Assembly (NCBI GenBank): GCA_947169245.1
Contig: CAMVPA010000028.1
Location: forward strand, 1-45,538
Direction: 5' to 3'
Length of the DNA stretch: 45,538 nt
From: an uncultured Prevotellaceae bacterium
Lineage (GTDB): Bacteria; Bacteroidota; Bacteroidia; Bacteroidales; Bacteroidaceae
Part shown: positions 34,905-43,124 of the stretch, in pieces
How positions within the stretch are numbered: the first letter of the stretch is position 1
Layout: every line of letters starts with the position of its first letter
Program-made: the position numbers and the translations under genes
Notes under the pieces: generated by a model
The model's database searches: none
The model's input: only the letters and a program-made list of their open reading frames with translations
What the model was told of the DNA's origin: nothing

Positions 34905-35057
34905 ATGAGAAATTTTCAAAAGTCAGCGACTTTTGGGAAATACTCAACGACTATTTTGAAATACTCCATGAGTTTCGTGCAAAAGTCGGCTCTTCTTGAA
35001 TCCCCAGTGTTTATCGGCGTTTCAGAGGGGTATGGTATGGAAAAGAAGCGATTTTGA
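34905..35057 (+). CDS. Small hypothetical ORF (50 aa), doubtful
   Basis: The frame begins MRNFQKSATFGKYSTTILKY and ends GYGMEKKRF. There is no recognised family and no promoter. It contains a 21-bp periodicity (GAAATACTC at 34937 and 34958) and an AAAAGTC-AGC-GACTTTT hairpin (34918-34934). It may simply be a dispersed intergenic repeat rather than a gene. The rest of the polymerase-glyA spacer (34734-35080) holds only a small GTACCG...CGGTAC hairpin near 34841-34862. Confidence 0.2.
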   Translation: MRNFQKSATFGKYSTTILKYSMSFVQKSALLESPVFIGVSEGYGMEKKRF

Positions 35058-35075
35058 AATATTTTTACATGGCTA

Positions 35076-35109
35076 TAAAAAGAGGGCACCCCACGGCGGA
35101 GTGCCCTCT
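35076..35109 (-). terminator. Intrinsic terminator of glyA
   Basis: Minus-strand stem AGAGGGCAC / GTGCCCTCT (35101-35109 with 35081-35089) with an 11-nt loop, followed by TTTTTATAG. Confidence 0.9.
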
Positions 35110-35135
35110 AAATATAATAAGGTGTAACGGACGGC

Positions 35136-36416
35136 TTAGTAGGCGAAGAGGGGATAACTCTTCATGGTCTCGTTGACCTCGCCGCGCACCTTGGCGATGA
35201 CCTGCTCGTTCTCGGGGTCGTTGAGCACTTCCTCGATCCAGGCGGCAATGCGAACCATGAGGTCTTCCTTGGCACCACGGGTGGTGATGGCGGGAGTACC
35301 GAGGCGGATGCCGGAGGTCTGGAAGGCCGAACGGCTGTCGAAGGGCACCATGTTCTTGTTGACGGTGATGTCGGCAGCAACAAGTGCGTTCTCGGCCACC
35401 TTACCGGTCAGCTCGGGGTACTTCGAACGGAGGTCGACGAGCATAGAGTGGTTGTCTGTACCACCGCTGACGATGCCGAAGCCGCGCTTCACGAGCTCCT
35501 CTGCCAGCACCTTGGCGTTCTTCTGCACCTGCTTGGCCCACTCCTTGAACTCGGGCTGCAGAGCCTCGCCGAAGGCCACGGCCTTGGCGGCGATGACGTG
35601 CTCCAGCGGACCGCCCTGCTGTCCAGGGAAGACGGCAGAGTTGAGCAGCTGCGACATCTTCTTGACGACGCCCTTCGGTGTGGTGTAGCCCCATGGGTTG
35701 TCGAAGTCCTTGCCCAGCAGGATGATACCGCCACGGGGACCGCGCAGGGTCTTGTGGGTGGTTGAGGTGACGATGTGAGCCCACTTCACGGGGTTCTCCA
35801 GCAGTCCGGCGGCGATGAGGCCGGCGGGGTGAGCCATATCAATCATGAGCAGTGCACCCACCTTGTCGGCAATCTCGCGCATGCGCTTGTAGTCCCATTC
35901 GCGGCTGTAGGCCGAGCCACCGCCGATGATGAGCTTGGGCTTGTGCTCTAAGGCCAGACGCTCCATCTCGTCGTAGTCGACGCGGCCGGTCTCCTTGTTC
36001 AGGTTGTAGCCCACGGGCTTGTAGAGGATACCAGAGGTGTTGACCAGCGAACCGTGAGAGAGGTGGCCGCCGTGGTCGAGGTTCAGACCCATGAAGGTGT
36101 CGCCGGGCTTCAGGACAGCGAGCAGCACGGCAGCGTTGGCCTGTGCGCCAGAGTGGGGCTGCACATTGGCATACTCGGCACCGAACAGCTTGCACACGCG
36201 GTCGATGGCCAACTGCTCCACCTCGTCGACAACCTGACAGCCGCCGTAGTAGCGGTGGCCAGGATAGCCCTCGGCGTACTTGTTGGTGAGGTACGATCCC
36301 ATGGCTTCCATCACCTGGTCGCTCACAAAGTTCTCACTGGCAATCAGCTCAATGCCTTTCAGCTGGCGCTGATGCTCGCGCTCAATCATCTCGAAGATGG
36401 TGTTGTCTCTTTTCAT
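35136..36416 (-). CDS. glyA: Serine hydroxymethyltransferase
   Basis: The product is 426 residues, a normal length. This PLP enzyme interconverts serine and glycine while charging tetrahydrofolate. The PLP-lysine motif is [13 protein letters not shown]. The [20 protein letters not shown] segment, [13 protein letters not shown] and the C-terminal [15 protein letters not shown] are all conserved. It starts 33 nt downstream of the CobW-type GTPase gene with no terminator or promoter between them, so the two appear to form an operon; a terminator ends it. Confidence 0.97.
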   Translation of the reverse strand: MKRDNTIFEMIEREHQRQLKGIELIASENFVSDQVMEAMGSYLTNKYAEGYPGHRYYGGCQVVDEVEQLAIDRVCKLFGAEYANVQPHSGAQANAAVLLAVLKPGDTFMGLNLDHGGHLSHGSLVNTSGILYKPVGYNLNKETGRVDYDEMERLALEHKPKLIIGGGSAYSREWDYKRMREIADKVGALLMIDMAHPAGLIAAGLLENPVKWAHIVTSTTHKTLRGPRGGIILLGKDFDNPWGYTTPKGVVKKMSQLLNSAVFPGQQGGPLEHVIAAKAVAFGEALQPEFKEWAKQVQKNAKVLAEELVKRGFGIVSGGTDNHSMLVDLRSKYPELTGKVAENALVAADITVNKNMVPFDSRSAFQTSGIRLGTPAITTRGAKEDLMVRIAAWIEEVLNDPENEQVIAKVRGEVNETMKSYPLFAY

Positions 36417-36449
36417 CTTTTCTATGTTTGTTGGTTTGACATTGTTTCG

Positions 36450-37712
36450 TTACACTAAGCAGAAGTCGAGCAGGTCGGCTATCTGCTGCTTGTCCAGATG
36501 CTGGCCAATGAAGACGAGCTTCTGCATGCGGTCACCCACCTCGTCGTCCCAGTCCTTGCGCAGACCTGGGTTGCGGTCCATGAGGTCTTGAAGCTCGTCC
36601 TTGGGCATCGTGGCATACCACTGGCCGGCGTTGCGCAGAGCTACCTGACGGCCAGCCTGTTCGAAGAGGTAGCAGACGTCAGGCTCGTCCTTGAACCAGC
36701 AGATGCCCTTGGCGCGGATGATGCCCTTGGGCCACTTGCGGGCCACGAACTCGTCGAACAGTCCGAGATTGAACGGACGGCGCGCGTAGTATACATAGGT
36801 GCCGATGCCATATTCCTCGGCCTCGCCCTCATCATGGTGGTGATGATGGTGGTGATGATGACCGTGCTCATGCTCATATTCGTGATGCTCGTGATGCTCA
36901 TGTTCATGCTCATGTTCATGCTCATGTTCATGATGCTCATGCTCATCATCATCATCATCATCATCGTCGTCATCGTCATCCTCATGCTCGTGGTGCTTCT
37001 CTACCTCCTGAATCCAGCGGGCCGACGTAGCTACGTCGTCGAAGTCGAACAATCCGGTATTGATAATCTTGTCGAGCTCCACATCGCCGTAGTTGGTGTC
37101 GATGATTTCGGCCTTGGGCTGCAGGGCGCGCACAATCTCGCGGATATGCTCCAGCTCGTCGGCGCTGACCTCGGCGGCCTTGTTGAGCAGGATGATGTTA
37201 CAGAACTCAATCTGCTGGATGACCAGGTTCTCGATGTCCTCCTCGCCGATGTCGTGGCGCGTCAGGTCGAGACCGCTGCCGAATTCGTCGCGCATGCGCA
37301 GAGCATCGACCACGGTGACGACGGCGTCCAGCTGGGGCTGTATCTCCAGGTCGGGCGTCATCTGCGGAATCGAGCAGATGGTCTGGGCGATGGGGCCTGG
37401 CTCGCAGATGCCGCTGGCCTCGATGACGATGTAGTCAAAGCGCTGCATCATCAGCAGGTCCTCAATCTGCTTGACGAGGTCCATCTTCAGCGTGCAGCAG
37501 ATGCAGCCGTTCTGCAGGGCCACCAGCGAGTCGTCCTGCTCGTTGACGATGCCGCCCTTCTCAATGAGGTCGGCGTCGATGTTCACCTCGCCGATGTCGT
37601 TGACGATGACGGCGAACTTGATGCCTCGCTTGTTGCTCAGTATCCTGTTCAGGAGTGTTGTCTTGCCGCTGCCCAGATAGCCTGTCAGCAGCAGTACGGG
37701 AATCTCTTTCAT
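36450..37712 (-). CDS. CobW/COG0523 G3E-family GTPase (metal chaperone) with long His/Asp-rich loop
   Basis: The product is 420 residues. Walker A GYLGSGKTTLLNRIL (~11-25), the metal-site CxCC motif GCICC (~69-73), the G3E glutamate motif VIEASGICEPG (~96-106) and the C-terminal CobW domain are present. The G4 motif that should be NKxD reads LNKAAEV (~176-182), lacking the Asp that selects guanine. Residues ~240-294 are almost entirely Asp, Glu and His, a probable metal-buffering segment encoded by trinucleotide and 12-bp repeats (36831-36995). The family delivers Zn, Co or Fe to target enzymes, and the metal here is not known. It is transcribed from 37758-37788 and followed in the same operon by glyA. 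Confidence 0.88.
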   Translation of the reverse strand: MKEIPVLLLTGYLGSGKTTLLNRILSNKRGIKFAVIVNDIGEVNIDADLIEKGGIVNEQDDSLVALQNGCICCTLKMDLVKQIEDLLMMQRFDYIVIEASGICEPGPIAQTICSIPQMTPDLEIQPQLDAVVTVVDALRMRDEFGSGLDLTRHDIGEEDIENLVIQQIEFCNIILLNKAAEVSADELEHIREIVRALQPKAEIIDTNYGDVELDKIINTGLFDFDDVATSARWIQEVEKHHEHEDDDDDDDDDDDDEHEHHEHEHEHEHEHEHHEHHEYEHEHGHHHHHHHHHDEGEAEEYGIGTYVYYARRPFNLGLFDEFVARKWPKGIIRAKGICWFKDEPDVCYLFEQAGRQVALRNAGQWYATMPKDELQDLMDRNPGLRKDWDDEVGDRMQKLVFIGQHLDKQQIADLLDFCLV

Positions 37713-37757
37713 GTGTCTGTCCTTTCTCTAAAGTAGCGATAAGTCGCAATTCGTGTG

Positions 37758-37788
37758 CAAAGGTACAAATAAGTGAGCGAACTGCAAA
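37758..37788 (-). promoter_or_regulatory. Promoter of the CobW-glyA operon
   Basis: Minus-strand TACCTTTG (CAAAGGTA at 37758-37765), 19 nt, TTTG (CAAA at 37785-37788). The leader is about 40 nt. Confidence 0.85.
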
Positions 37789-37790
37789 AG

Positions 37791-37804
37791 GAAAACGCGT
37801 TTTC
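37791..37804. promoter_or_regulatory. 14-bp perfect palindrome between divergent promoters
   Basis: GAAAACGCGTTTTC lies 2 bp upstream of the -33 box of the CobW-glyA promoter and about 55 bp from the nuo -7 box. It is a plausible operator for a dimeric regulator. Confidence 0.4.
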
Positions 37805-37857
37805 TTTTTCATTTGTTTTTTTTTCTCATAATTATGCTCTATGTCGATTTTATTTCG

Positions 37858-37865
37858 TACCTTTG
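37858..37865 (+). promoter_or_regulatory. -7 element of the nuo operon
   Basis: TACCTTTG lies 43 nt upstream of the nuoA ATG. The -33 position is not a good TTTG. The ~40-nt leader is AT-rich and includes GTTATAAC. Confidence 0.6.
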
Positions 37866-37908
37866 CACCGCGTTAGAGCAAACTATTGTTATAACATTAT
37901 AAAACTTT

Positions 37909-38259
37909 ATGAACTTTACTTTGTTGATTACCGTCTTGCTGACGGCTTTAACATTGGTGGTGGCGGCTTACATCGTGGCCAAGCTGATAGGACCGAGGTC
38001 CTACGCGAAGGTGAAGGGTGAGCCGTACGAGAGTGGTATCCCCACGCGAGGCAGCTCGTGGTTGCCGGTGTCGGTGGGCTTCTATCTCTTCGCCATCCTG
38101 TTCCTCATGTTCGATGTGGAAACGGTGTTTCTGTATCCATGGGCAGTAGTAGTGAAGGAGTTCGGCGCTATGGCACTTGTCAGCATCGGCTTCTTTTTGG
38201 TTGTTTTGGTATTAGGCTTGGCATACGCCTGGCGGAAAGGAGACTTGGAATGGAAGTAA
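37909..38259 (+). CDS. nuoA: NADH-quinone oxidoreductase subunit A
   Basis: The product is 116 residues with three membrane helices. It is the first gene of the complex I operon and a membrane-arm subunit near the quinone site. The loop between helices 1 and 2 has the conserved KGEPYESGIP segment, and helix 2 contains FDVETVFLYPWAV. It overlaps nuoB by 10 nt. Confidence 0.96.
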   Translation: MNFTLLITVLLTALTLVVAAYIVAKLIGPRSYAKVKGEPYESGIPTRGSSWLPVSVGFYLFAILFLMFDVETVFLYPWAVVVKEFGAMALVSIGFFLVVLVLGLAYAWRKGDLEWK

Positions 38260-38981
38260 GAAAGCCCCACATCAAGAGTATTCCCTACGAAGAGTGGAAT
38301 GACAACGCCTCCTTGGAGAAGATTATCGACGAGCTCCATGAGGGCGGCGTCAATGTGATTACGGGTTCGCTCGACCAGCTGATCAACTGGGGCCGCTCGA
38401 ACTCGCTTTGGTCGCTGACCTTCGCCACCTCGTGCTGTGGTATCGAGTTCATGGCCTGTGGCTGTGCGCGTTACGACTTCGCCCGCTTCGGTTTCGAGGT
38501 GACGCGTAACTCCCCCCGTCAGGCCGACCTGATCATGTGTGCCGGTACCATCACCCACAAGATGGCTCCAGCCCTGAAGCGTCTCTACGACGAGATGGCC
38601 GAGCCCAAGTACGTCATCGCCGTCGGTGGCTGTGCCATCAGCGGCGGCCCGTTCAAGTCGAGCTACCACGTTGTGAAGGGTATCGAGGAGATTGTGCCCG
38701 TCGATGTGTTTATTCCTGGTTGCCCTCCACGTCCGGAGGCTATCATGTACGGCATGATGCAGCTGCAGCGTAAGGTGAAGATCGAGAAATTCTTCGGCGG
38801 TGCCAACCACAAGCAGACAGCCGAGGAGGCTGCCCTGGGTGTGTCGAACGAGGAGTTGACCTTCCGTTCGAAGCACAACGACCACCGTCGTGAGCCGATT
38901 GTGGTGACTGATGTTCCTCAGGAGTTTACTGAAGAATTGAAGAATTCAAATAATGAAGAATTGAAGGAGGAAAAGGCATGA
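38250..38981 (+). CDS. nuoB: NADH-quinone oxidoreductase subunit B
   Basis: The product is 243 residues. It carries the terminal [4Fe-4S] cluster N2 that passes electrons to quinone. The cysteines fit the known pattern: CC at 62-63 (TSCCGIEFMACG), C128 (VGGCAISGG) and C158 (IPGCPPRP). The ATG at 38250 overlaps the end of nuoA. The C-terminus has a lineage-specific Glu/Asn/Lys tail encoded by a direct repeat (GAAGAATTGAA at 38931 and 38955). It overlaps nuoC/D by 4 nt (ATGA), with GGAGG upstream. Confidence 0.96.
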   Translation: MEVRKPHIKSIPYEEWNDNASLEKIIDELHEGGVNVITGSLDQLINWGRSNSLWSLTFATSCCGIEFMACGCARYDFARFGFEVTRNSPRQADLIMCAGTITHKMAPALKRLYDEMAEPKYVIAVGGCAISGGPFKSSYHVVKGIEEIVPVDVFIPGCPPRPEAIMYGMMQLQRKVKIEKFFGGANHKQTAEEAALGVSNEELTFRSKHNDHRREPIVVTDVPQEFTEELKNSNNEELKEEKA

Positions 38982-40591
38982 AGTTAGAGTTCTTATCATT
39001 CGAATTTGACAAGTTCGCACAGGAGATGCAGAACTTGAAGGACAAGAAGGGCTTTGACTATCTTGTCACCATCGTCGGCGAGGACTTCGGCGCTGAAGAA
39101 GGACTTGGCTGCGTATATATCCTTGAGAATACGCAGACGCACGAGCGTTGCTCGGTGAAAATGATTGCCAAGAGCCAGATTTGTGGCGACGGCATTGCCT
39201 CGAACGGCACCGGCGAGACCGACGGTCAGCTGCTGGCCTATCTGCCCACGGTGTCAAACATCTGGCGCGTGGCCGACCTGCTGGAGCGCGAGGTCTACGA
39301 CTTCTACGGCATCGTGTTCTTAGGTCATAAGGACATGCGCCGCCTCTTCCTGCGCAGCGACTTCAAGGGCTATCCCTTCCGCAAGGACTGGCAGTTCAAC
39401 GACAAGTACACGCTCGAGGACGACGTGGAGCCCGACTACGGTCTGGAGTACTTCATCGACAGTGACGGCAACCTGCAGTCGAAGCAGAACCGCCTCTTTG
39501 GTTCCGACGACTACGTCATCAACATCGGTCCCCAGCACCCTGCTACCCACGGCGTGTTGCGTTTGCAGACCGTGCTCGACGGTGAGACCGTGAAGCACAT
39601 CTATCCGCACCTGGGTTATATCCATCGTGCCATTGAGAAGATGTGGGAGTCGATGACCTATCCCCAGACGCTTGCTTTAACCGATCGTCTTAACTATCTG
39701 GGAGCCATGCAGCACCGCCATGCACTGGTGGGTGTCATCGAGGAGGCACTGGGAGTTGAGCTGACCGACCGCATCAAGTACATCCGCACCATCATGGATG
39801 AGTTGCAGCGTCTCGACTCGCACCTGCTCTACACCTCGTGTGTGGCTCAGGACCTCGGCGCCCTGACGGGTATGCTCTACGGCATGCGCGACCGCGAACA
39901 CGTGCTGAACGTCATGGAGGAGACCACGGGTGGCCGCCTGATACAGAACTATTATAGAATAGGTGGTCTGCAGGACGACATCGACCCGAACTTCGTCAAG
40001 AACTGCAAGGACCTGGTGAACTATCTGCGTCCCACCATCCAGGAGTACATGGACATCTTCGGCGACAACGTCATCACCCACAACCGTCTGGAGAAGTGTG
40101 GCCCGATGAGCCTCGAGGATTGTATCAACTACGCCGTCACCGGTCCTGCCGGACGTGCCTCTGGCTGGAAGAACGACGTGCGCAAGAACCACCCCTACGA
40201 CATGTACGACAAGGTGGAGTGGGAGCAGTGCACGCTCAGCGGCTGCGACTCCATGGACCGCTACCTCGTCCACATCAACGAGATGTACCAGAGCCTGAAC
40301 ATCATCGAGCAGCTCATCGACAACATACCCGAGGGCGACTTCTACGTGAAGCAGAAGCCTGTCATCAAGGTGCCCGAGGGACAGTGGTACTACTCTGTTG
40401 AGGGCGTGGCCGGTGAGTTTGGTGTCTATCTCGACTCGCGTGGCGACAAGAGCCCCTACCGCATGAAGATGCGTCCGATGGGTCTCTCGCTGGTTGGTGC
40501 CTTCGACCCGATGCTTCGTGGTCAGAAGATTGCCGACCTCATCGCAACCTGTGCCGCTATTGATGTAGTTATTCCTGATATTGACAGATAA
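38978..40591 (+). CDS. nuoCD: NADH-quinone oxidoreductase subunits C and D, fused
   Basis: The product is 537 residues. The NuoC part (~1-150) has LEREVYDFYGIVFLGHKDMR, and the NuoD part (~175-537) has NIGPQHPATHGVLRL, YPHLGYIHRAIEK and the C-terminal ATCAAIDVVIPDIDR. Together they form the quinone-binding arm of complex I. The fusion of C and D is common in several phyla, including Bacteroidetes. The next gene is nuoH, 12 nt downstream: nuoE, nuoF and nuoG are not in the operon. Confidence 0.96.
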   Translation: MKLEFLSFEFDKFAQEMQNLKDKKGFDYLVTIVGEDFGAEEGLGCVYILENTQTHERCSVKMIAKSQICGDGIASNGTGETDGQLLAYLPTVSNIWRVADLLEREVYDFYGIVFLGHKDMRRLFLRSDFKGYPFRKDWQFNDKYTLEDDVEPDYGLEYFIDSDGNLQSKQNRLFGSDDYVINIGPQHPATHGVLRLQTVLDGETVKHIYPHLGYIHRAIEKMWESMTYPQTLALTDRLNYLGAMQHRHALVGVIEEALGVELTDRIKYIRTIMDELQRLDSHLLYTSCVAQDLGALTGMLYGMRDREHVLNVMEETTGGRLIQNYYRIGGLQDDIDPNFVKNCKDLVNYLRPTIQEYMDIFGDNVITHNRLEKCGPMSLEDCINYAVTGPAGRASGWKNDVRKNHPYDMYDKVEWEQCTLSGCDSMDRYLVHINEMYQSLNIIEQLIDNIPEGDFYVKQKPVIKVPEGQWYYSVEGVAGEFGVYLDSRGDKSPYRMKMRPMGLSLVGAFDPMLRGQKIADLIATCAAIDVVIPDIDR

Positions 40592-40603
40592 AGCGTAAGG
40601 ATT

Positions 40604-41692
40604 ATGTTTGATTTTAGTATTGTTACACAATGGTTCGACGCTCTCCTGCGCCAGACGCTGGGGCTGGGAGATTTTCTGTCGATATTGATTGAGTGCGTGC
40701 TGGTGGGTACGGCAATCCTTGTGGGATATGCCCTCATCGCCATCGTACTGATATTCATGGAGCGTAAGGTCTGCGCCTACTTCCAGTGCCGTCTGGGCCC
40801 GATGCGCGTAGGTTACTGGGGCCTGCTGCAGGTGTTTGCCGACGTTTTCAAGATGCTCATCAAGGAGATCTTCATCGTCGACAAGGCCGACAAGCTGCTC
40901 TATCTCGTGGCTCCTCTGCTGGTGATTATCGGCTCTGTGGGTGCCTTCTCGTTCCTGCCTTGGAACAAAGGTGCCACCATCCTCGACTTCAACGTCGGTG
41001 TGTTCCTGCTTACCGCCATCTCTTCGATTGGCGTGGTAGGTATCTTCCTTGCCGGTTGGAGCTCTAACAACAAGTACTCTGTGGTCTCGGCCATGCGTGG
41101 TGCCGTGCAGATGATCTCCTACGAGATGTCGCTCTGCCTCTGCCTGATTACCGCCGTCATCCTGACGGGTACGATGCAGATGTCGGGTATCGTCGAGGCA
41201 CAGACGGGTCCTTGGAAGTGGCTCATCTTCCAGGGTCATATCCCTGCCATTATCGCCTTCTTCGTGTTCCTCATCGCAGGCAACGCTGAGGCCAACCGTG
41301 GCCCGTTCGATATGGCTGAGGCCGAGAGTGAGCTGACCGCCGGTCACCACACCGAGTACTCGGGCATGGGCTTCGGCTTCTTCTACCTCGCTGAGTTCCT
41401 GAACCTCTTCATCATCGCTGGTATCGCCGCTACGGTGTTCCTCGGTGGCTGGGCTCCTGTGAACATCGGCATCGAGGCTTTCGACACCGTGATGGACTAC
41501 ATCCCCGGTATCGTCTGGTTCATGGGTAAGACCTTCCTGCTCGTCTGGATTCTGATGTGGATCAAGTGGACGTTCCCCCGTCTGCGTATCGACCAGATTC
41601 TGAAGCTGGAGTGGAAGTACTTGATGCCGCTGAGTCTCATCAACCTCGTAATCATGACTGTTGTTGTGGCCCTGGGCCTTTATATTAAATAA
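40604..41692 (+). CDS. nuoH: NADH-quinone oxidoreductase subunit H
   Basis: The product is 362 residues, a polytopic membrane protein at the junction of the arms that forms part of the quinone chamber. ALIAIVLIFMERKVCAYFQC, the GPMRVGYWGLLQVFADVFKM motif and NRGPFDMAEAESELTAGHHT are diagnostic. The 38-bp gap before nuoI is filled by a 9-bp tandem repeat. Confidence 0.96.
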   Translation: MFDFSIVTQWFDALLRQTLGLGDFLSILIECVLVGTAILVGYALIAIVLIFMERKVCAYFQCRLGPMRVGYWGLLQVFADVFKMLIKEIFIVDKADKLLYLVAPLLVIIGSVGAFSFLPWNKGATILDFNVGVFLLTAISSIGVVGIFLAGWSSNNKYSVVSAMRGAVQMISYEMSLCLCLITAVILTGTMQMSGIVEAQTGPWKWLIFQGHIPAIIAFFVFLIAGNAEANRGPFDMAEAESELTAGHHTEYSGMGFGFFYLAEFLNLFIIAGIAATVFLGGWAPVNIGIEAFDTVMDYIPGIVWFMGKTFLLVWILMWIKWTFPRLRIDQILKLEWKYLMPLSLINLVIMTVVVALGLYIK

Positions 41693-41693
41693 G

Positions 41694-41729
41694 TCCTATA
41701 AGATCTATAGGACCCATAAGACCTATAAA
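41694..41729 (+). repeat. Four 9-bp tandem units in the nuoH-nuoI gap
   Basis: Units TCCTATAAG, ATCTATAGG, ACCCATAAG and ACCTATAAA fill the gap and end one base before the nuoI ATG. They are the same family as 45106-45141. Confidence 0.75.
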
Positions 41730-41730
41730 A

Positions 41731-42276
41731 ATGGAAGATAACAAAACATATTTCGGAGAAATCGGGCACGGGCTCAAGACGCTGGCCGTTGGCATGAAGA
41801 CCTCCTGGAAGGAATACTTCAAGGACTTCTTCACCAACAAGTCGACGGAGCAGTACCCCGAGAACCGCAAGACCACACTCCACGTGGCTAAGCGCCACCG
41901 CGGACGCCTCGTCTTCAAGCGCGACGAGAACGGCGCCTATAAGTGTACGGCTTGCACACTGTGCGAAAAGGCTTGTCCCAACGGTACCATCAAGATTACG
42001 GCCCACATGGCCGAAGACCCGGAGACGGGAAAGAAGAAGAAGGTGCTCGACGACTATCAGTACGACCTGGGCGACTGCATGTTCTGCCAGCTCTGTACTA
42101 ACGCCTGCAATTTCGACGCTATTGAGTTCACCAACGACTTCGAGAACGCTACGTTCAACCGTGGCGGTCTGGTGCTCCACCTCGACAAGGAGCAGTATGA
42201 CGGCGGCTCGCTGCCCAACCTGCTTGACGGCGGCGCCGAATGGGAAGTCGGTAAGTTTAACACTAAAACGAAGTAA
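41731..42276 (+). CDS. nuoI: NADH-quinone oxidoreductase subunit I
   Basis: The product is 181 residues. It holds two [4Fe-4S] clusters, each bound by a complete CxxCxxCxxxC motif: C72-C75-C78-C82 (CTACTLCEKAC) and C116-C119-C122-C126 (CMFCQLCTNAC). It links electron transfer to cluster N2 of NuoB. nuoJ follows after 5 nt. Confidence 0.95.
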   Translation: MEDNKTYFGEIGHGLKTLAVGMKTSWKEYFKDFFTNKSTEQYPENRKTTLHVAKRHRGRLVFKRDENGAYKCTACTLCEKACPNGTIKITAHMAEDPETGKKKKVLDDYQYDLGDCMFCQLCTNACNFDAIEFTNDFENATFNRGGLVLHLDKEQYDGGSLPNLLDGGAEWEVGKFNTKTK

Positions 42277-42281
42277 GGACT

Positions 42282-42803
42282 ATGGGTAATTCAGTCATGT
42301 TTGCTATCCTTGCCGTCTTCATTATCGGCTCTGCCGTGATGTGCGTGACGACCACAAGGATCATGCGCGCCGCAACGTTCATGTTGTTCGTGCTCTTTGG
42401 TGTCGCAGGTCTTTACTTCCTGCTCGACTACACCTATCTGGGTGCTGCCCAGATTTCCGTCTATGCCGGCGGTGTGACGATGATCTATGTCTTCACCATC
42501 CAGCTGGTGTCGAAACAGACCCTGCAGGGCCTCGTGGAACGCCTCAAGGGCAGCCGCGTCGTCTTCGGCGCCCTCATGGCCGTCATCGGTCTGGCCACGG
42601 TGCTGTTTGTGTTCATGAAGAATGATTTCATCAACCGCGCCGCCGAGGTGGCCGACGCCGAGCTGCCCGTACAGGCAGTAGGTCAGGCTCTCGTGGGTGC
42701 AGAGAAGTACCAGTATGTGCTCCCCTTCGAGTTCATCTCCATCTTCCTGCTGGCCTGCATCATCGGCGCTTTGGTTGTTTCACGTAAAGTAGAGGAGAAG
42801 TAA
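42282..42803 (+). CDS. nuoJ: NADH-quinone oxidoreductase subunit J
   Basis: The product is 173 residues, an integral membrane subunit with about five helices. FVLFGVAGLYFLLDYTYLGA and AQISVYAGGVTMIYVF are the conserved NuoJ core. It sits between nuoI and nuoK as in other complex I operons. Confidence 0.95.
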   Translation: MGNSVMFAILAVFIIGSAVMCVTTTRIMRAATFMLFVLFGVAGLYFLLDYTYLGAAQISVYAGGVTMIYVFTIQLVSKQTLQGLVERLKGSRVVFGALMAVIGLATVLFVFMKNDFINRAAEVADAELPVQAVGQALVGAEKYQYVLPFEFISIFLLACIIGALVVSRKVEEK

Positions 42804-42806
42804 GCT

Positions 42807-43115
42807 ATGGTACCAGTACAGTATTATTTCGTGCTCTCAGCACTCCTGTTCTTCATCGGCGTCTACGGCTTCGTCAGCCGTCGTAACCTGATTGCCATGC
42901 TCATCTCCATCGAGCTGGTGCTCAACGCCGTTGACATCAACTTCGCCGCTTTCAACCGCCTGCTCTTCCCCAATGGCATGGAGGGAATGTTCATGACCCT
43001 CTTCTCCATCGGTGTGTCGGCAGCCGAGTCGGCAGTGGCCATTGCGATTATCATCAATGTCTACCGTAACTTCAAGAGCGACAGCGTAGACAGCATTATG
43101 AACATGAAAAGATAA
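42807..43115 (+). CDS. nuoK: NADH-quinone oxidoreductase subunit K
   Basis: The product is 102 residues with three membrane helices. The two conserved buried glutamates are in helices 2 and 3 (SIELVLNAVDINF and SAAESAVAIAI), part of the proton-translocating membrane arm. It lies 3 nt after nuoJ and 9 nt before nuoL. Confidence 0.95.
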   Translation: MVPVQYYFVLSALLFFIGVYGFVSRRNLIAMLISIELVLNAVDINFAAFNRLLFPNGMEGMFMTLFSIGVSAAESAVAIAIIINVYRNFKSDSVDSIMNMKR

Positions 43116-43124
43116 GTAAGCGCT

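Noticed and set aside
36831..36995. CRISPR-like short repeats
   Set aside because: These are trinucleotide and 12-bp coding repeats for His/Asp/Glu in the CobW-type GTPase; no spacers of constant length exist.
38978..40604. Deletion of nuoEFG from the operon
   Set aside because: The spacing is tight with no remnants, and the missing module is normal for the phylum, so it is not treated as a local deletion.
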